Of a stretch of 64,000 nt of DNA, positions 36,637-46,458 are shown one piece after another. The DNA comes from Caballeronia ptereochthonis (GTDB lineage Bacteria > Pseudomonadota > Gammaproteobacteria > Burkholderiales > Burkholderiaceae). A program made the translations under genes and the position numbers. The notes beneath the pieces are model-generated. The model was given only the letters and a program-made list of their open reading frames with translations. It had not been told where the DNA came from and did not search any database. The stretch lies in contig NZ_FCOB02000039.1 in assembly GCF_001545075.1 (NCBI RefSeq), positions 1 to 64,000 on the forward strand, read 5' to 3'. Every line of letters starts with the position of its first letter. Position 1 is the stretch's first letter.

Positions 36637-39051
36637 TTAACGGCTCCAGTAAGCGAGCGTCCTGAGCCACAGCGATTCGGAGAAGAGGCCCGGCAGGTCG
36701 CCCCAGATCTGCACCGGGCCCACGCCGAACGCGGTATCGAAGTCGTAGCCCGACACGCTCGGTGCGCCGCCCGTGTAATAGAACTGCTTGAGCAGCGCGT
36801 TCGCGCGGCTGAAGAGAACGAGCGTCGCGTGATTGTCGTGCTCGTTGCGGCGGATCAAGGCGGGCATCGAATCGGCGTAGGACGTGTCGGAGAGCGTCGC
36901 GGCTTCGCGGGCGGGACCGAAGACCTTGCCGCCTTTCATTGTGAAGACGCGCATGCCCGTCGCCGCGCCGCGCGGTTCCAGAACGGCGAGATCGTCGATG
37001 CCGTCGCCATCGACATCGCCCGCCACCACTTTTACGAATGCGGCCTTGAACTGCGCGTATGCGTTCGTGCGATACCCCGGCGAGAACGCGCTGCCCGTGC
37101 TCGCGAATTGCGAGAGTGCGAGTGCGCCGTTCACGTCTTCGATCGCGATGAGGCCCGCGTTGCGCGAACCTTCCGATCCCGCGACGCGCGCCGGCAGGAA
37201 GCGCGCGCCCGCATCCAGTTCGCGCGCTTCGAGCCACAGCGCGGGCGCGTTGCCGGTCGATGGACCCGCCGTCAGCACGTCGAGGTCGAGACCCGCGTCC
37301 TTGCGCTTTTGCGCGATCATCACGTCCGCGCGGCCGTCGCCGTTGAAGTCGCCGGCGACGTATTGCTGCGCGTTCGCGGGCGTCCATTCGGCGCTCGTCT
37401 GATACCACAGACGCGGCGCCTCGAAATGCGTGCCCGCGCTCTTCAGCAGCCAGAACGCGGTGCCGCCGTTGCGCGGCGCGATGACCATCAGATCGGCGCG
37501 GCCGTCGCCGTCGAAGTCGGCGAGCAGGAAGCGGGCGCTGTCGAAGCAGAGCGTGTCGCCCTTGCATGTCGGCTCCGTCGCCTGCGGGTCGAACGGCACG
37601 GCATTCAGATACCACGGCGATGCATTGTCGATGCGCGACATCTCCGCGACCCACACGTTGAAGCCGGGTCCGTCCTTGCGGCGCTGGACGTAGACGACGC
37701 TGTCGCGGCCCGAGCCCTTCACGTCGCCATAGAGCGCGCCTTCGTGCCGCGTATCGGTCCAGACGGTTTGCGGCGAAGGCGACCAGCGATATTGCGCCGT
37801 GAGCATCGTGCATCGGCCCGCGTTCAGTGCGCCGTCCTTCTCCCCCAGGCAGTGATTGAGCGGCGTATAGACGAAGCCGAAGTCCCACGGCGTCCAGCGT
37901 TGCGGGGAACTCGATGCGCTGCAGGCCTGCTCGACGAGCCCCGAATCGCGCTCCGCGATGCAGCCGCGCGTGGCGGCGTTGACGAGGAGGGCGTCGTTCT
38001 TCTCTCCGGGCATGACGGGAAGCTGTTGCCAGAACCAGTTCTGCGATGCCGCGCCCGAGCACGCCGCGAGCCGCGGCGCCTTGCCCGTGCCGGCCGATTC
38101 GACGCAGCGGCTCGAATACTCGTTCACGAGCTGGAACGGACGCAGCTGGAAGTCGGGGCCGGGGTCGTTCGAGTGGGCCATGCTCCAGTAGCGTCGCGCG
38201 ACCCAGTTGCCATCCCACATGTATTCGCCGAAGACGTGGCCGGCGTCGTTGCCGTCGATGGCGAAGTAGCTGCCGACGACGTCGCGTTTCTTCAGCGTCT
38301 CGTCGGCGGTGAGATTCTTGGGAAGGCCGCCCGTCGGATAAGTCACGTGATAGCCGATGGGCACGTCGCGCTTCAGACCTTGCGCGACCACGCGCGTGAT
38401 GCGCGCCGCGTAAATGTGATCCGGATGCTCCATGAACGCGACCGTATCCGGATTGAGCGTGTAGATCTCCGTGGCGGGTGTGAGGATCTCGCGCAGCGTG
38501 GCGCTGAGCGACGCGCGATCGTATGTGGTCGCGCCCGTGCCGTCCGCGTTCATCGGATAGGTGGTGAGCGTCTGGCCGCGGTCCCAGAGCAGGCCGAGCG
38601 GGACCTTGCCGCCGCGCACGTGTCCGCCGGGCAGGCGCAGTTCGAGCAGTTTCACCCTGGGCTGCTGCCTGAGCACGAGTTGATGGATGGGCTTGCCGGC
38701 GAAGGTGGCGGTCGATTCGTCCCATTGATCGGGGACGCCCGCCATGCGCGCGTAGGCGAGCTTGGTGCCGGTTTCCCGCAACACGACGTAGTCGAACTTC
38801 GCGTCGTTCGCGCCGCCGATCAGATGAACCACGGTCACGCACCAGCCGGCGTCGAGCTTGTCGCTGATGCCGGGATTCACGAAGAGCAGGTCGTCGTCGA
38901 GATGCGCGACCACGGTGACGAGCGTGCCGGCGCGACAATCGGCGGGAGGGGTGGACGCGCGCGCCTGGATCGGCAATAGCGCAAGTAACAGCGCCCACGC
39001 GAATGACCGCCAGGCGGTCCCGCTGCGACTCACCGAAGTGCCTCTGCGCAT
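36637..39051 (-). CDS. Secreted PIG-L deacetylase with lectin-like and FG-GAP repeat domains
   Basis: An 804-residue exported protein. The start at 39051 has GGGGAG just upstream and gives a signal peptide ending IQARA-ST. Residues about 40-300 are a PIG-L/LmbE-type zinc deacetylase (VVAHLDDDLLF and MEHPDHIYAA hold the metal ligands). About 305-440 resembles a ricin-type lectin domain (YSSRCVESAG, QNWFWQQ, QRWTPW). The rest holds at least four FG-GAP/VCBS calcium-binding repeats (DFDGDGRADLMV, DFNGDGRADVMI, DVDGDGIDDLAV). It probably deacetylates an N-acetylated surface or extracellular glycan. Target unknown. Confidence 0.82.
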   Translation of the reverse strand: MRRGTSVSRSGTAWRSFAWALLLALLPIQARASTPPADCRAGTLVTVVAHLDDDLLFVNPGISDKLDAGWCVTVVHLIGGANDAKFDYVVLRETGTKLAYARMAGVPDQWDESTATFAGKPIHQLVLRQQPRVKLLELRLPGGHVRGGKVPLGLLWDRGQTLTTYPMNADGTGATTYDRASLSATLREILTPATEIYTLNPDTVAFMEHPDHIYAARITRVVAQGLKRDVPIGYHVTYPTGGLPKNLTADETLKKRDVVGSYFAIDGNDAGHVFGEYMWDGNWVARRYWSMAHSNDPGPDFQLRPFQLVNEYSSRCVESAGTGKAPRLAACSGAASQNWFWQQLPVMPGEKNDALLVNAATRGCIAERDSGLVEQACSASSSPQRWTPWDFGFVYTPLNHCLGEKDGALNAGRCTMLTAQYRWSPSPQTVWTDTRHEGALYGDVKGSGRDSVVYVQRRKDGPGFNVWVAEMSRIDNASPWYLNAVPFDPQATEPTCKGDTLCFDSARFLLADFDGDGRADLMVIAPRNGGTAFWLLKSAGTHFEAPRLWYQTSAEWTPANAQQYVAGDFNGDGRADVMIAQKRKDAGLDLDVLTAGPSTGNAPALWLEARELDAGARFLPARVAGSEGSRNAGLIAIEDVNGALALSQFASTGSAFSPGYRTNAYAQFKAAFVKVVAGDVDGDGIDDLAVLEPRGAATGMRVFTMKGGKVFGPAREAATLSDTSYADSMPALIRRNEHDNHATLVLFSRANALLKQFYYTGGAPSVSGYDFDTAFGVGPVQIWGDLPGLFSESLWLRTLAYWSR

Positions 39052-39232
39052 GCTCTCCCCGTAAGCGCCACTGGCGCGCCCGTATGTTCGCAGGATAAAG
39101 CAGAAGAATGCGCTGTGGACACGCATGAGGTCGGTGGTCGAGCGAACATGTCCGACGGGTGGGCGCGGAGGATGTCAGGCCGATCGCCGTTGTGCCATTC
39201 GTTTGATCATTGACACAAGGCAGGAGCATTCG

Positions 39233-39351
39233 GACCGGTCTGATACGAACGAGGCGCTCGGCCGCCTATCCTCTCGTTCGTAGTCGAGGTGGTCTTTGTC
39301 CTCGCTACGTCTCTCAAGGATGTTTGCCCCGCTTCGTGCGGGGCTTTTTTT
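39233..39351 (+). ncRNA. Candidate structured small RNA with intrinsic terminator
   Basis: Three hairpins in a row on the plus strand. Stem 1 is TACGAACGAG / CTCGTTCGTA (39244-39253 with 39273-39282). Stem 2 is GTAG(T)CGAGG / CCTCGCTAC (39280-39308). Stem 3 is GCCCCGC / GCGGGGC (39326-39344), followed by seven Ts. No plus-strand gene lies upstream, so the terminator has no other owner. TTGACA at 39210-39215 could be a -35 but no good -10 follows. The structure is seen directly; that it is a transcript is inferred. Confidence 0.45.
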
Positions 39352-39372
39352 CGCCCGGCGGATGCGGAAGAC

Positions 39373-39405
39373 AAAAAACCCGCGATGCTTGCGCTATCGC
39401 GGGTT
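39373..39405 (-). terminator. Terminator of ssrA
   Basis: A 10-bp stem AACCCGCGAT / ATCGCGGGTT on the minus strand, followed by a T-run, 15 bp after the tmRNA 3' end. Confidence 0.9.
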
Positions 39406-39419
39406 CTCAGTGGGTGTAT

Positions 39420-39777
39420 TGGTGGAGGCGGCGGGAATCGAACCCGCGTCCAGAAGCGCTCTACGAACAGTTCTACATACTTAGTTCTGTCTTTTGATTT
39501 AACCGCAACGACGCGGACGAACACGCTGCGTTACGGCGATTCACTAATTTTTCGACCTTGGCGTCGTGACGCCACCCAGGCTTATCTGACGTATATGACC
39601 TCTCTTGGTATTGCTACCCTAACCCGTCAGCGAATTAGTGAGAGGACGGCGGCCCTTAGGCTGCCAGTGCGAACGTATCGTCGTTTGCAGTTACGTTTTT
39701 CCCATTGATTAACGAGGTGACGGGTCCTCGGTATGCCCTGACCGCTTCACAACCCCTGTCGAAACCAGGTCGCCCCC
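39420..39777 (-). ncRNA. ssrA: Transfer-messenger RNA (tmRNA)
   Basis: A 358-nt one-piece tmRNA that rescues stalled ribosomes. The 5' end GGGGGCGACCTGGTTTCGAC pairs with the 3' acceptor strand CGCCTCC-ACCA, and the T-arm GGTTCGATTCCCGCC precedes the CCA at 39420-39422. The tag frame reads from 39688 down to the TAA at 39656-39658 and encodes ANDDTFALAA. It follows gph on the same strand by 67 bp and has its own terminator. Confidence 0.97.
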
Positions 39778-39844
39778 GAAGCAGAATGGAAATTATCCCA
39801 CGAAACGCCATATGAGGCGAACGGCGAGGTTTTCAAGCCGCGCG

Positions 39845-40609
39845 TTATCCGATGTCACGCAGCAATTGCTGCAGCTCGTCCGGCGAATCCACGACGTGAT
39901 TGGCGTGCCAGCGGCGCGGCGGAATGTCGTCGCCGCAATAGCCGTAGGCGGCCGCCACGGTGATCATGCCGGCCGCGAAACCGGCCTGCACGTCGCGCAG
40001 GTCGTCGCCGACATAGACGATGCGCTCGGGCGCGACATCCAGCAATTCGGCCGCGTGGAGGAGCGGCGCCGGATGCGGCTTCGAGTGCGGCGTGGTGTCG
40101 CCGCAGACGAGGCAGCCTGCACGCATGTCGAGGCCCAGCAAGCCGACGAGCGGCTCGGCGAGCCGCGTCACCTTGTTGGTGACGATGCCCCAGCGCACGC
40201 CGCGCGCGTCCAGCTGATCGAGCAACTCGGCAATGCCCGGGAAGAGCGTCGTCTCGATGCACAGATCAGCCTCGTAATTGGCGAGGAATTCTTCGCGCAT
40301 CGCCGCGAAATCGTGATGTTCCGGACCGATCTCGAACGCGCCGCCGAGCAGACCGCGCGCGCCTGCCGACGCGTACGGCCGCAGCGTTTCGAGCGGCCGC
40401 ATCTCGAGGCCGCGGTCGTGCCGCATCTTGTTTACCGCGGCGACGAGATCAGGCGCCGTATCGGCGATGGTGCCGTCGAGATCGAACAGCACGGCCTGGC
40501 ACAACCCGAGGCCGTCGCCCTCGGCGAGGCGCTGGGGCAGGGGAGTCGGATCTTCCGGAAGGGGCTTGGTGTCGATGGTGCCCGTGGACAAGGGGTCTTC
40601 GTTGATCAT
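39845..40609 (-). CDS. gph: Phosphoglycolate phosphatase
   Basis: A 254-residue HAD hydrolase that dephosphorylates 2-phosphoglycolate. HAD motif I is VLFDLDGTIADTAPDL near residues 40-55, motif II/III TNK and KPHPAP follow, and motif IV is VGDDLRD near 205. About 35 residues precede the HAD core, longer than usual; translation from an internal start cannot be excluded. It starts 4 bp after the ubiG stop. The ubiG-gph pairing is typical of Burkholderiales and supports the assignment. Confidence 0.92.
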   Translation of the reverse strand: MINEDPLSTGTIDTKPLPEDPTPLPQRLAEGDGLGLCQAVLFDLDGTIADTAPDLVAAVNKMRHDRGLEMRPLETLRPYASAGARGLLGGAFEIGPEHHDFAAMREEFLANYEADLCIETTLFPGIAELLDQLDARGVRWGIVTNKVTRLAEPLVGLLGLDMRAGCLVCGDTTPHSKPHPAPLLHAAELLDVAPERIVYVGDDLRDVQAGFAAGMITVAAAYGYCGDDIPPRRWHANHVVDSPDELQQLLRDIG

Positions 40610-40613
40610 GGCG

Positions 40614-41312
40614 TCAGGCTTCGCGGCGGCAAGCCATCATGTAGTTGATGCTCGTGTCGTTCGACAGTCCGAAGTGCTTCGATATCGGCCGGTAGGTGAT
40701 GCCCTTGATGTCCACGGGCAGGAGCGACGCCGCGCGCGCGAACGTCGCGAGCTCGGACGGCTTGATGAAGCGCGCGTAATCGTGGGTGCCGCGCGGCAGC
40801 ATGCGCGCGATGTATTCCGCGCCGATGACCGCGAACAGATAAGCCTTCGGGTTGCGGTTCAGCGTGGAGAAGAACACCCAGCCGCCCGGCTTCACGAGCG
40901 CGGCGCATGCCGCAACCGTGCCCGCGGGGTTCGGCACGTGCTCGAGCATCTCCATGCAGGTGACGACGTCGTACGAGCCGGGCTCGCGCGCCGCGAGGGC
41001 TTCCGCCGAAATCTCCTCGTACGCGACCTCGACGCCGCTCTCGAGACTATGCAGATCGGCCACGCCGAGCGCGCTCGACGACAGGTCGATGCCTTTCACG
41101 TTCGCGCCGCGCGTCGCCATCGACTCGGAGAGAATGCCGCCGCCGCAGCCGATGTCCAGAACACGCTTGCTCATCAGGTGAGCGTGCGCATCGATCCAGT
41201 CGAGCCGCACCGGATTCAGCTCATGCAACGGCTTGAATTCGGCGTTCGGGTCCCACCAGCGATGCGCGAGCTCGCTGAATTTCTGCAGTTCGTGGGGATC
41301 GACATTGGTCAT
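40614..41312 (-). CDS. ubiG: Ubiquinone biosynthesis O-methyltransferase UbiG
   Basis: A 232-residue SAM-dependent methyltransferase that carries out the two O-methylations of ubiquinone synthesis. The SAM motif is [16 protein letters not shown] near residue 50. The N-terminal [19 protein letters not shown] and the later [16 protein letters not shown] are UbiG hallmarks. It is followed within 4 bp by gph. Confidence 0.97.
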   Translation of the reverse strand: MTNVDPHELQKFSELAHRWWDPNAEFKPLHELNPVRLDWIDAHAHLMSKRVLDIGCGGGILSESMATRGANVKGIDLSSSALGVADLHSLESGVEVAYEEISAEALAAREPGSYDVVTCMEMLEHVPNPAGTVAACAALVKPGGWVFFSTLNRNPKAYLFAVIGAEYIARMLPRGTHDYARFIKPSELATFARAASLLPVDIKGITYRPISKHFGLSNDTSINYMMACRREA

Positions 41313-41451
41313 GTTCGGAAGTGCCTTGATTGAGTCGTGAATCGATTAGGACCGAGTATATAGGCGCCGCAATGGGCGGGCAAAAAGCGGAATCGCGGAA
41401 CGCCGGCTGAAATGGCGAATGATCAAGCGAATTCGCAAAAGCTCCGGGCAT

Positions 41452-41479
41452 AAAAAAACCCCCGCCGAAGCGGGGGTTT
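41452..41479 (-). terminator. Terminator of ompA
   Basis: Stem AAACCCCC / GGGGGTTT with an 8-nt loop and a T-run on the minus strand, 24 bp after the ompA stop. Confidence 0.92.
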
Positions 41480-41503
41480 GATCTGCGGCAATCCAGCTCG
41501 CGA

Positions 41504-42166
41504 TTACTGCTGCGGCTGACGGGTCGTGCCGACAACTTCGACTTCCACGCGACGATCCGGTGCGAGGCAGGCGATGAGTTGCTTGCGATTCTTTTGATGG
41601 CACGTGCCCTTCGTGACCGGGTCGCGCTTGCCCTTGCCTTCCGTATAGATACGGTTGGCTTCGATGCCCTTGCTGACCAGGTAAGCCTTCACAGCTTGTG
41701 CACGGCGCAGCGACAGACGGTCGTTGTACTTGTCCGAACCGATGCGGTCGGTATAACCCGTTGCAACCACGACTTCGAGGTTCAGCGCGCCGATCTTCGA
41801 TGCGAGATCGTCCAGCTTTTCCTTACCGGCCGGTTTCAGGACTGCCTTGTCGAAGTCGAACAGAGCGTCAGCCTGATAGGTAACCTTCTGGCTCTGGATG
41901 ACCGGGGGCGGCGGAGCGACCGGGGCCGGCGGCGTCGGTGCTTGCGCGACCAGCGCGCCATCACACTTCGCATTTGCCGTAGCCGGGGTCCAGAACGCAT
42001 CGCGCCAGCACAGTTCGTTCGTGCCGTTCATCCACACATACTCGCCCGTTCCGTTCACCCAGTTATCGTTCACGGCTTGTCGCGAGGCCGGCACCGACTG
42101 TGCCGAGGCCGATGCAGCCATAACTGCGGTAGCTGCAATGAACGCGAGCTTTGAAAGTTTATTCAT
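41504..42166 (-). CDS. ompA: OmpA family outer membrane protein
   Basis: A 220-residue exported protein. It has a signal peptide (MNKLSKLAFIAATAVMAASA, cleavage after SASA-Q), a short N-terminal region of about 65 residues with W/C-containing repeats (GTGEYVWMNGTNELCWRD), a proline hinge (APTPPAPVAPPPP) and a C-terminal OmpA peptidoglycan-binding domain (ALFDFDKAVLKPAGKEKLD, TGYTDRIGSDKYNDRLSLRR). It lacks the usual eight-stranded barrel, so it is more like a short peptidoglycan anchor. The same arrangement is found upstream of ubiG in related species. It has its own terminator. Confidence 0.93.
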   Translation of the reverse strand: MNKLSKLAFIAATAVMAASASAQSVPASRQAVNDNWVNGTGEYVWMNGTNELCWRDAFWTPATANAKCDGALVAQAPTPPAPVAPPPPVIQSQKVTYQADALFDFDKAVLKPAGKEKLDDLASKIGALNLEVVVATGYTDRIGSDKYNDRLSLRRAQAVKAYLVSKGIEANRIYTEGKGKRDPVTKGTCHQKNRKQLIACLAPDRRVEVEVVGTTRQPQQ

Positions 42167-42235
42167 ATTTCTCCTCTCGAAATTGAGATTACCGCAGGTT
42201 TACTGCGAGCCTGTAGACGAAGACAAGTCATACAT

Positions 42236-42290
42236 TGCTCGAAGTATAACATTCCCCACGGAACAAAACGCGCTGTGTAGACTTCGAGCA
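42236..42290. promoter_or_regulatory. Inverted repeat around the ompA core promoter
   Basis: TGCTCGAAGT at 42236-42245 and its exact reverse complement at 42281-42290 are 35 bp apart. Between and overlapping them is a minus-strand -10 TATACT (42243-42248) with CGTTTT 16 bp upstream. The ompA start codon lies about 77 bp further. The dyad could be an operator for an unknown regulator. Confidence 0.5.
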
Positions 42291-42837
42291 GTGTCTAACT
42301 TTGTGCGTTGGCATTTTGCCATATCGTTCCCTTGCATCGATAAAAATATCCCCGCACGCCGTGCGCCCGCAACCTTATGTGGTGCATGCGCAACAAGAAG
42401 GGGACAGGAGGCGGCACGAGGCGCGGAAAGCGCGAAACGTGCGCACATTACGTGCCCGAGCGCCATTTTCTGCACGTTTTTATCGCGGGAACTTTAGCGT
42501 CCGGCAAAACGGCGAGGCGGCATGATAGCCCGCTTGCATGACGAATTGACCGAATGCGTTCCCGTGATTTTGTAAATATTTGGTACAGCGTTGCGCATCG
42601 CGAAGTCCTTGTCCGCGATCCGGGTCGCACGCCGCGCACACACACTATGTATACGCAGTGCGTCCGGGCGTGGATGCCGCGCATGTTAGAATTTCCCGAT
42701 GCGCTGCGTTCGCAGTGTGTGAAAAAGACATGCAGCGTACGTCGGCTACGCGCCACGCCGGCGCATGTCGCGCGGCCGGCGGGCGAATGTTCGAAGCGCG
42801 CTGCCGTGTCGCCGCTGCACAGTTCAAGACACGGATA
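42291..42837. other. Intergenic region upstream of gyrA
   Basis: About 550 bp between the ompA promoter and gyrA. A TTGACC at 42546-42551 and a TAGAAT at 42687-42692 are possible promoter pieces for gyrA, but neither has a good partner. Short frames here have no protein-like composition. Confidence 0.4.
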
Positions 42838-45486
42838 ATGGATCAATTCGCCAAAGAGACTCTGCCAATCTCCCTCGAGGAGGAAATGCGCCGCTCGTAT
42901 CTCGATTACGCGATGAGCGTGATCGTCGGGCGCGCGCTTCCCGATGTCCGCGATGGCCTGAAGCCGGTGCATCGCCGGGCGCTCTACTCGATGCACGAGC
43001 TGAATAACGACTGGAACCGCCCTTACAAGAAGTCGGCGCGTATCGTCGGCGACGTCATCGGTAAATACCATCCTCACGGCGACGCCTCGGTCTACGAGAC
43101 GATCGTTCGCATGGCGCAGCCGTTCTCGCTGCGCTACATGCTGGTGGACGGCCAAGGCAACTTCGGTTCGGTCGACGGCGACAACGCCGCGGCGATGCGC
43201 TACACCGAAATCCGCATGGCGAAGATCGGCCACGAGCTGCTGGCCGACATCGACAAGGAAACCGTCGACTTCGGTCCGAACTACGACGGCAGCGAGCACG
43301 AGCCGCTCGTTCTTCCCGCGCGCATTCCGAATCTGCTGATCAATGGCTCCGCCGGCATCGCGGTCGGCATGGCGACCAATATTCCGCCGCACAATCTGCG
43401 CGAAATCGTCGATGCCTGCCTGCATCTGCTGAACACGCCCGAAGCGACGGTCGACGAGCTCATCGAGATCGTGCCGGCGCCCGACTTCCCGACCGCCGGC
43501 ATCATCTACGGCGTCGCGGGCGTGCGCGACGGCTATCGCACGGGCCGCGGACGCGTCGTGATGCGCGCGGCCACGCACTTCGAGGAGATCGACCGCGGCC
43601 AGCGCATGGCGATCATCGTCGACGAGATTCCTTATCAGGTGAACAAGCGCACGCTGCTCGAGCGCATCGCCGAACTCGTCAACGAGAAGAAGCTCGAGGG
43701 CATTTCCGATATTCGCGACGAGTCCGACAAGAGCGGCATGCGCGTCGTGATCGAGCTGAAGCGCGGGGAAGTGCCGGAAGTCATTCTGAACAACCTGTAC
43801 AAGCAGACGCAGCTTCAGGACACCTTCGGCATGAACCTGGTCGCGCTCGTCGACGGCCAGCCCAAGCTGCTGAACCTGAAGGAGATGCTCGAGTGTTTCC
43901 TGTCGCATCGACGGGAAGTGCTGACGCGGCGCACTGTATACGAACTGCGCAAGGCGCGCGATCGCGGGCACGTGCTCGAAGGTCTCGCCGTGGCGCTCGC
44001 GAACATCGATGAATTCATCGCGATCATCAAGGCCGCGCCGACGCCGCCGATCGCGAAACAGGAGTTGATGGCGCGTCCGTGGGATTCCTCGCTCGTGCGC
44101 GAAATGCTGATGCGCACCGAGACCGAGGCATCGGGCGGCCGTGCGGCATATCGTCCGGAAGGGCTGAACCCCGCTTACGGTCTGCAGGAAGACGGCCTGT
44201 ACAAACTGTCGGACGTCCAGGCGCAGGAAATCCTGCAGATGCGCCTGCAACGCCTGACCGGCCTCGAGCAGGACAAGATCACGAGCGAGTACCGCGACGT
44301 GATGGCGCAGATCGCCGACCTGCTCGACATCCTCGCGCGGCCGGAGCGGATCCGCCAGATCATCGTCGAGGAACTGGGGCAGGTGCGCGCCGAGTTCGGC
44401 GACGACCGCCGCTCGCGCATCGAGATGAACGCGACGGAACTCAACACCGAAGACCTGATTACGCCGCAGGACATGGTCGTGACCATGTCCCATTCGGGCT
44501 ACGTGAAGTCGCAGCCGCTTTCCGAATATCGCGCGCAGAAGCGCGGCGGTCGCGGCAAGCAGGCGACGCAGATGAAGGAAGACGACTGGATCGACACGCT
44601 CTTCATCGCGAACACGCACGATCACATGCTGTGCTTCTCGAACCGCGGCCGCGTCTACTGGGTCAAGGTGTACGAGGTGCCGCAAGGCTCGCGCAACTCG
44701 CGCGGCCGTCCGATCGTCAACATGTTCCCGTTGCAGGAAGGCGAAAAGATCAACGTCGTGCTGCCGATCAAGGAATTCTCGGCGGACAAGTACGTTTTCA
44801 TGGCGACCGCGCTCGGCACCGTCAAGAAGACGCCGCTCGAAGCGTTCAGCCGCCCGCTCAAGAAGGGCATCATCGCGGTCGGTCTCGATGAAGGCGACTA
44901 CCTCATCGGCGCTGCCATCACCGATGGCGAGCACGACGTCATGCTGTTCTCCGACTCGGGCAAGGCCGTGCGCTTCGACGAGAACGACGTGCGGGCGATG
45001 GGCCGCGAGGCACGCGGCGTGCGCGGCATGCAACTCGAAGACGGGCAGCAGGTCATCGCGCTGCTGGTCGCGGGCGGCGAGAACCTGTCGGTGCTGACCG
45101 CCACCGAGAACGGCTACGGCAAGCGCACGCCGATCAACGAGTACACGCGTCATGGCCGCGGCACGAAGGGCATGATCGCGATTCAGACTTCGGAGCGCAA
45201 CGGCCGGGTGGTCGCCGCGACGCTCGTCGAGCCGGAGAGCGAGATCATGCTGATCACGACCGCGGGGGTGCTCATCCGCACGCGCGTGTCCGAGATCCGT
45301 GAAATGGGCCGTGCAACCCAAGGTGTTACACTCATCAGCCTTGACGAGGGAACGAAGCTGTCCGGACTGCAGCATATCGCCGAGGCGGAAGCCGAAGCTG
45401 AACTCGACGATGGCGACGCGGGCCCCGATGGCCCCGGCGCGAAGTCGGGCGATGCCGACAATGGTGAAGGCGAAGAAAACGCCTGA
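42838..45486 (+). CDS. gyrA: DNA gyrase subunit A
   Basis: An 882-residue type II topoisomerase subunit that cuts and rejoins DNA. The catalytic Arg121-Tyr122 pair is present ([10 protein letters not shown]) and numbering matches E. coli. The C-terminal DNA-wrapping domain contains the GyrA box QKRGGRGKQ near residue 560. The quinolone-determining segment reads [12 protein letters not shown], with Ala83 and Glu87 where E. coli has Ser83 and Asp87. The acidic tail (ENA end, DGDAGPDG) is typical. It leads the conserved block of plus-strand genes. Confidence 0.98.
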   Translation: MDQFAKETLPISLEEEMRRSYLDYAMSVIVGRALPDVRDGLKPVHRRALYSMHELNNDWNRPYKKSARIVGDVIGKYHPHGDASVYETIVRMAQPFSLRYMLVDGQGNFGSVDGDNAAAMRYTEIRMAKIGHELLADIDKETVDFGPNYDGSEHEPLVLPARIPNLLINGSAGIAVGMATNIPPHNLREIVDACLHLLNTPEATVDELIEIVPAPDFPTAGIIYGVAGVRDGYRTGRGRVVMRAATHFEEIDRGQRMAIIVDEIPYQVNKRTLLERIAELVNEKKLEGISDIRDESDKSGMRVVIELKRGEVPEVILNNLYKQTQLQDTFGMNLVALVDGQPKLLNLKEMLECFLSHRREVLTRRTVYELRKARDRGHVLEGLAVALANIDEFIAIIKAAPTPPIAKQELMARPWDSSLVREMLMRTETEASGGRAAYRPEGLNPAYGLQEDGLYKLSDVQAQEILQMRLQRLTGLEQDKITSEYRDVMAQIADLLDILARPERIRQIIVEELGQVRAEFGDDRRSRIEMNATELNTEDLITPQDMVVTMSHSGYVKSQPLSEYRAQKRGGRGKQATQMKEDDWIDTLFIANTHDHMLCFSNRGRVYWVKVYEVPQGSRNSRGRPIVNMFPLQEGEKINVVLPIKEFSADKYVFMATALGTVKKTPLEAFSRPLKKGIIAVGLDEGDYLIGAAITDGEHDVMLFSDSGKAVRFDENDVRAMGREARGVRGMQLEDGQQVIALLVAGGENLSVLTATENGYGKRTPINEYTRHGRGTKGMIAIQTSERNGRVVAATLVEPESEIMLITTAGVLIRTRVSEIREMGRATQGVTLISLDEGTKLSGLQHIAEAEAEAELDDGDAGPDGPGAKSGDADNGEGEENA

Positions 45487-45652
45487 TATTTTTTGTGTCG
45501 AAGTTCTCTCGTTATCGCTTTTGAAAGCCTGGATTGGTTAAGCTGCGCGACCTGAGCTCGTTTCCGGCGCTGACGCCTCGACGGTGCCATCGATCCGACA
45601 CGCGAAAGCTCGTCGCCAGTGCTGAACTGGATATTTTTTACAGGGAGTAATG

Positions 45653-46267
45653 ATGCAAGGACGTTTCAAGCAGTGGATGTTGCTGGCCGCTTTCGTGCCG
45701 ACTTTCGCGATGGCTCAGTCGCTCCAGAACCAGGCGCCGGCCACGTCGGCAGCTCCGGCGCCGGCAGCAGCACCGGTTGATCCGGCCAAGCAAGCCGCGA
45801 TCAAGGACCTGCTCGACGCGATCGACGCGCAGAAGCTGGTCGGTGCGATCGGTAACAGCGCGCAGATGCAATCGAAGCAGCTCGTCCCGGCGATCCTGTC
45901 GGACGCGCTCTCCGAGAACAAGACCCTGAACGACAAGCAGAAGCAAGCCGCCGTTCCGACGCTGCAGAAGAACGCAGTGCCGAAGCTGGTCGATTCCGCC
46001 GGCCAGGTCTTCGCGACGGACGCGTTCCGCAAGGATGCGATGCAGGCTCAGTACGACGCGTATGCGAAGTACTACTCGACCGATGAGATCAAGGATCTGA
46101 CCAACTTCTACAAGAGCCCGACTGGCCGCAAGTTCATCCAGGTTCAGGACCAGGTCGGCCGCGACGTGGTCAACGGCCTGATGCAGAAGTACATGCCGCA
46201 GGCCATCAAGGCGACGCGCACGCAAGCCGACCAGGAAGTGGCGAGCGTCAAGCCGGGCAGCAAGTAA
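45653..46267 (+). CDS. DUF2059 domain-containing exported protein
   Basis: A 204-residue protein with a signal peptide (MQGRFKQWMLLAAFVPTFAM, cleavage after AMA-Q), an Ala/Pro linker and a DUF2059 domain in the C-terminal half (YAKYYSTDEIKDLTNFYKSP). The function of the domain is not known. ATG 45653 is chosen because GGGAG is 5 bases before it; the preceding ATG at 45650 is too close. It sits between gyrA and serC as in related genomes. Confidence 0.85.
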   Translation: MQGRFKQWMLLAAFVPTFAMAQSLQNQAPATSAAPAPAAAPVDPAKQAAIKDLLDAIDAQKLVGAIGNSAQMQSKQLVPAILSDALSENKTLNDKQKQAAVPTLQKNAVPKLVDSAGQVFATDAFRKDAMQAQYDAYAKYYSTDEIKDLTNFYKSPTGRKFIQVQDQVGRDVVNGLMQKYMPQAIKATRTQADQEVASVKPGSK

Positions 46268-46458
46268 GCACGGCGACATCGTCATGATGGAAATCCGCTG
46301 ACCGGGGCTTGCCGCCTCGTGCATTGGCGGGTTTTCAGGACAGTGCGATAATGGCTGTTTGCGCGCGAGCGCAAGCAGCCATTTCTTTTTCAGGCGCGAA
46401 AAACCGCGGTAATCGTTCTTTCGCCGCGCGTCTCGCGCCTGCCATTCGGAATCCACAG

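Noticed and set aside
36829-38979. A 716-codon plus-strand frame across the PIG-L/FG-GAP gene
   Set aside because: Antisense shadow. The minus-strand gene has a signal peptide, ribosome site and clear domains.
42448-45375. A 975-codon open frame on the minus strand across gyrA
   Set aside because: Antisense shadow of gyrA with biased composition; gyrA is certain.
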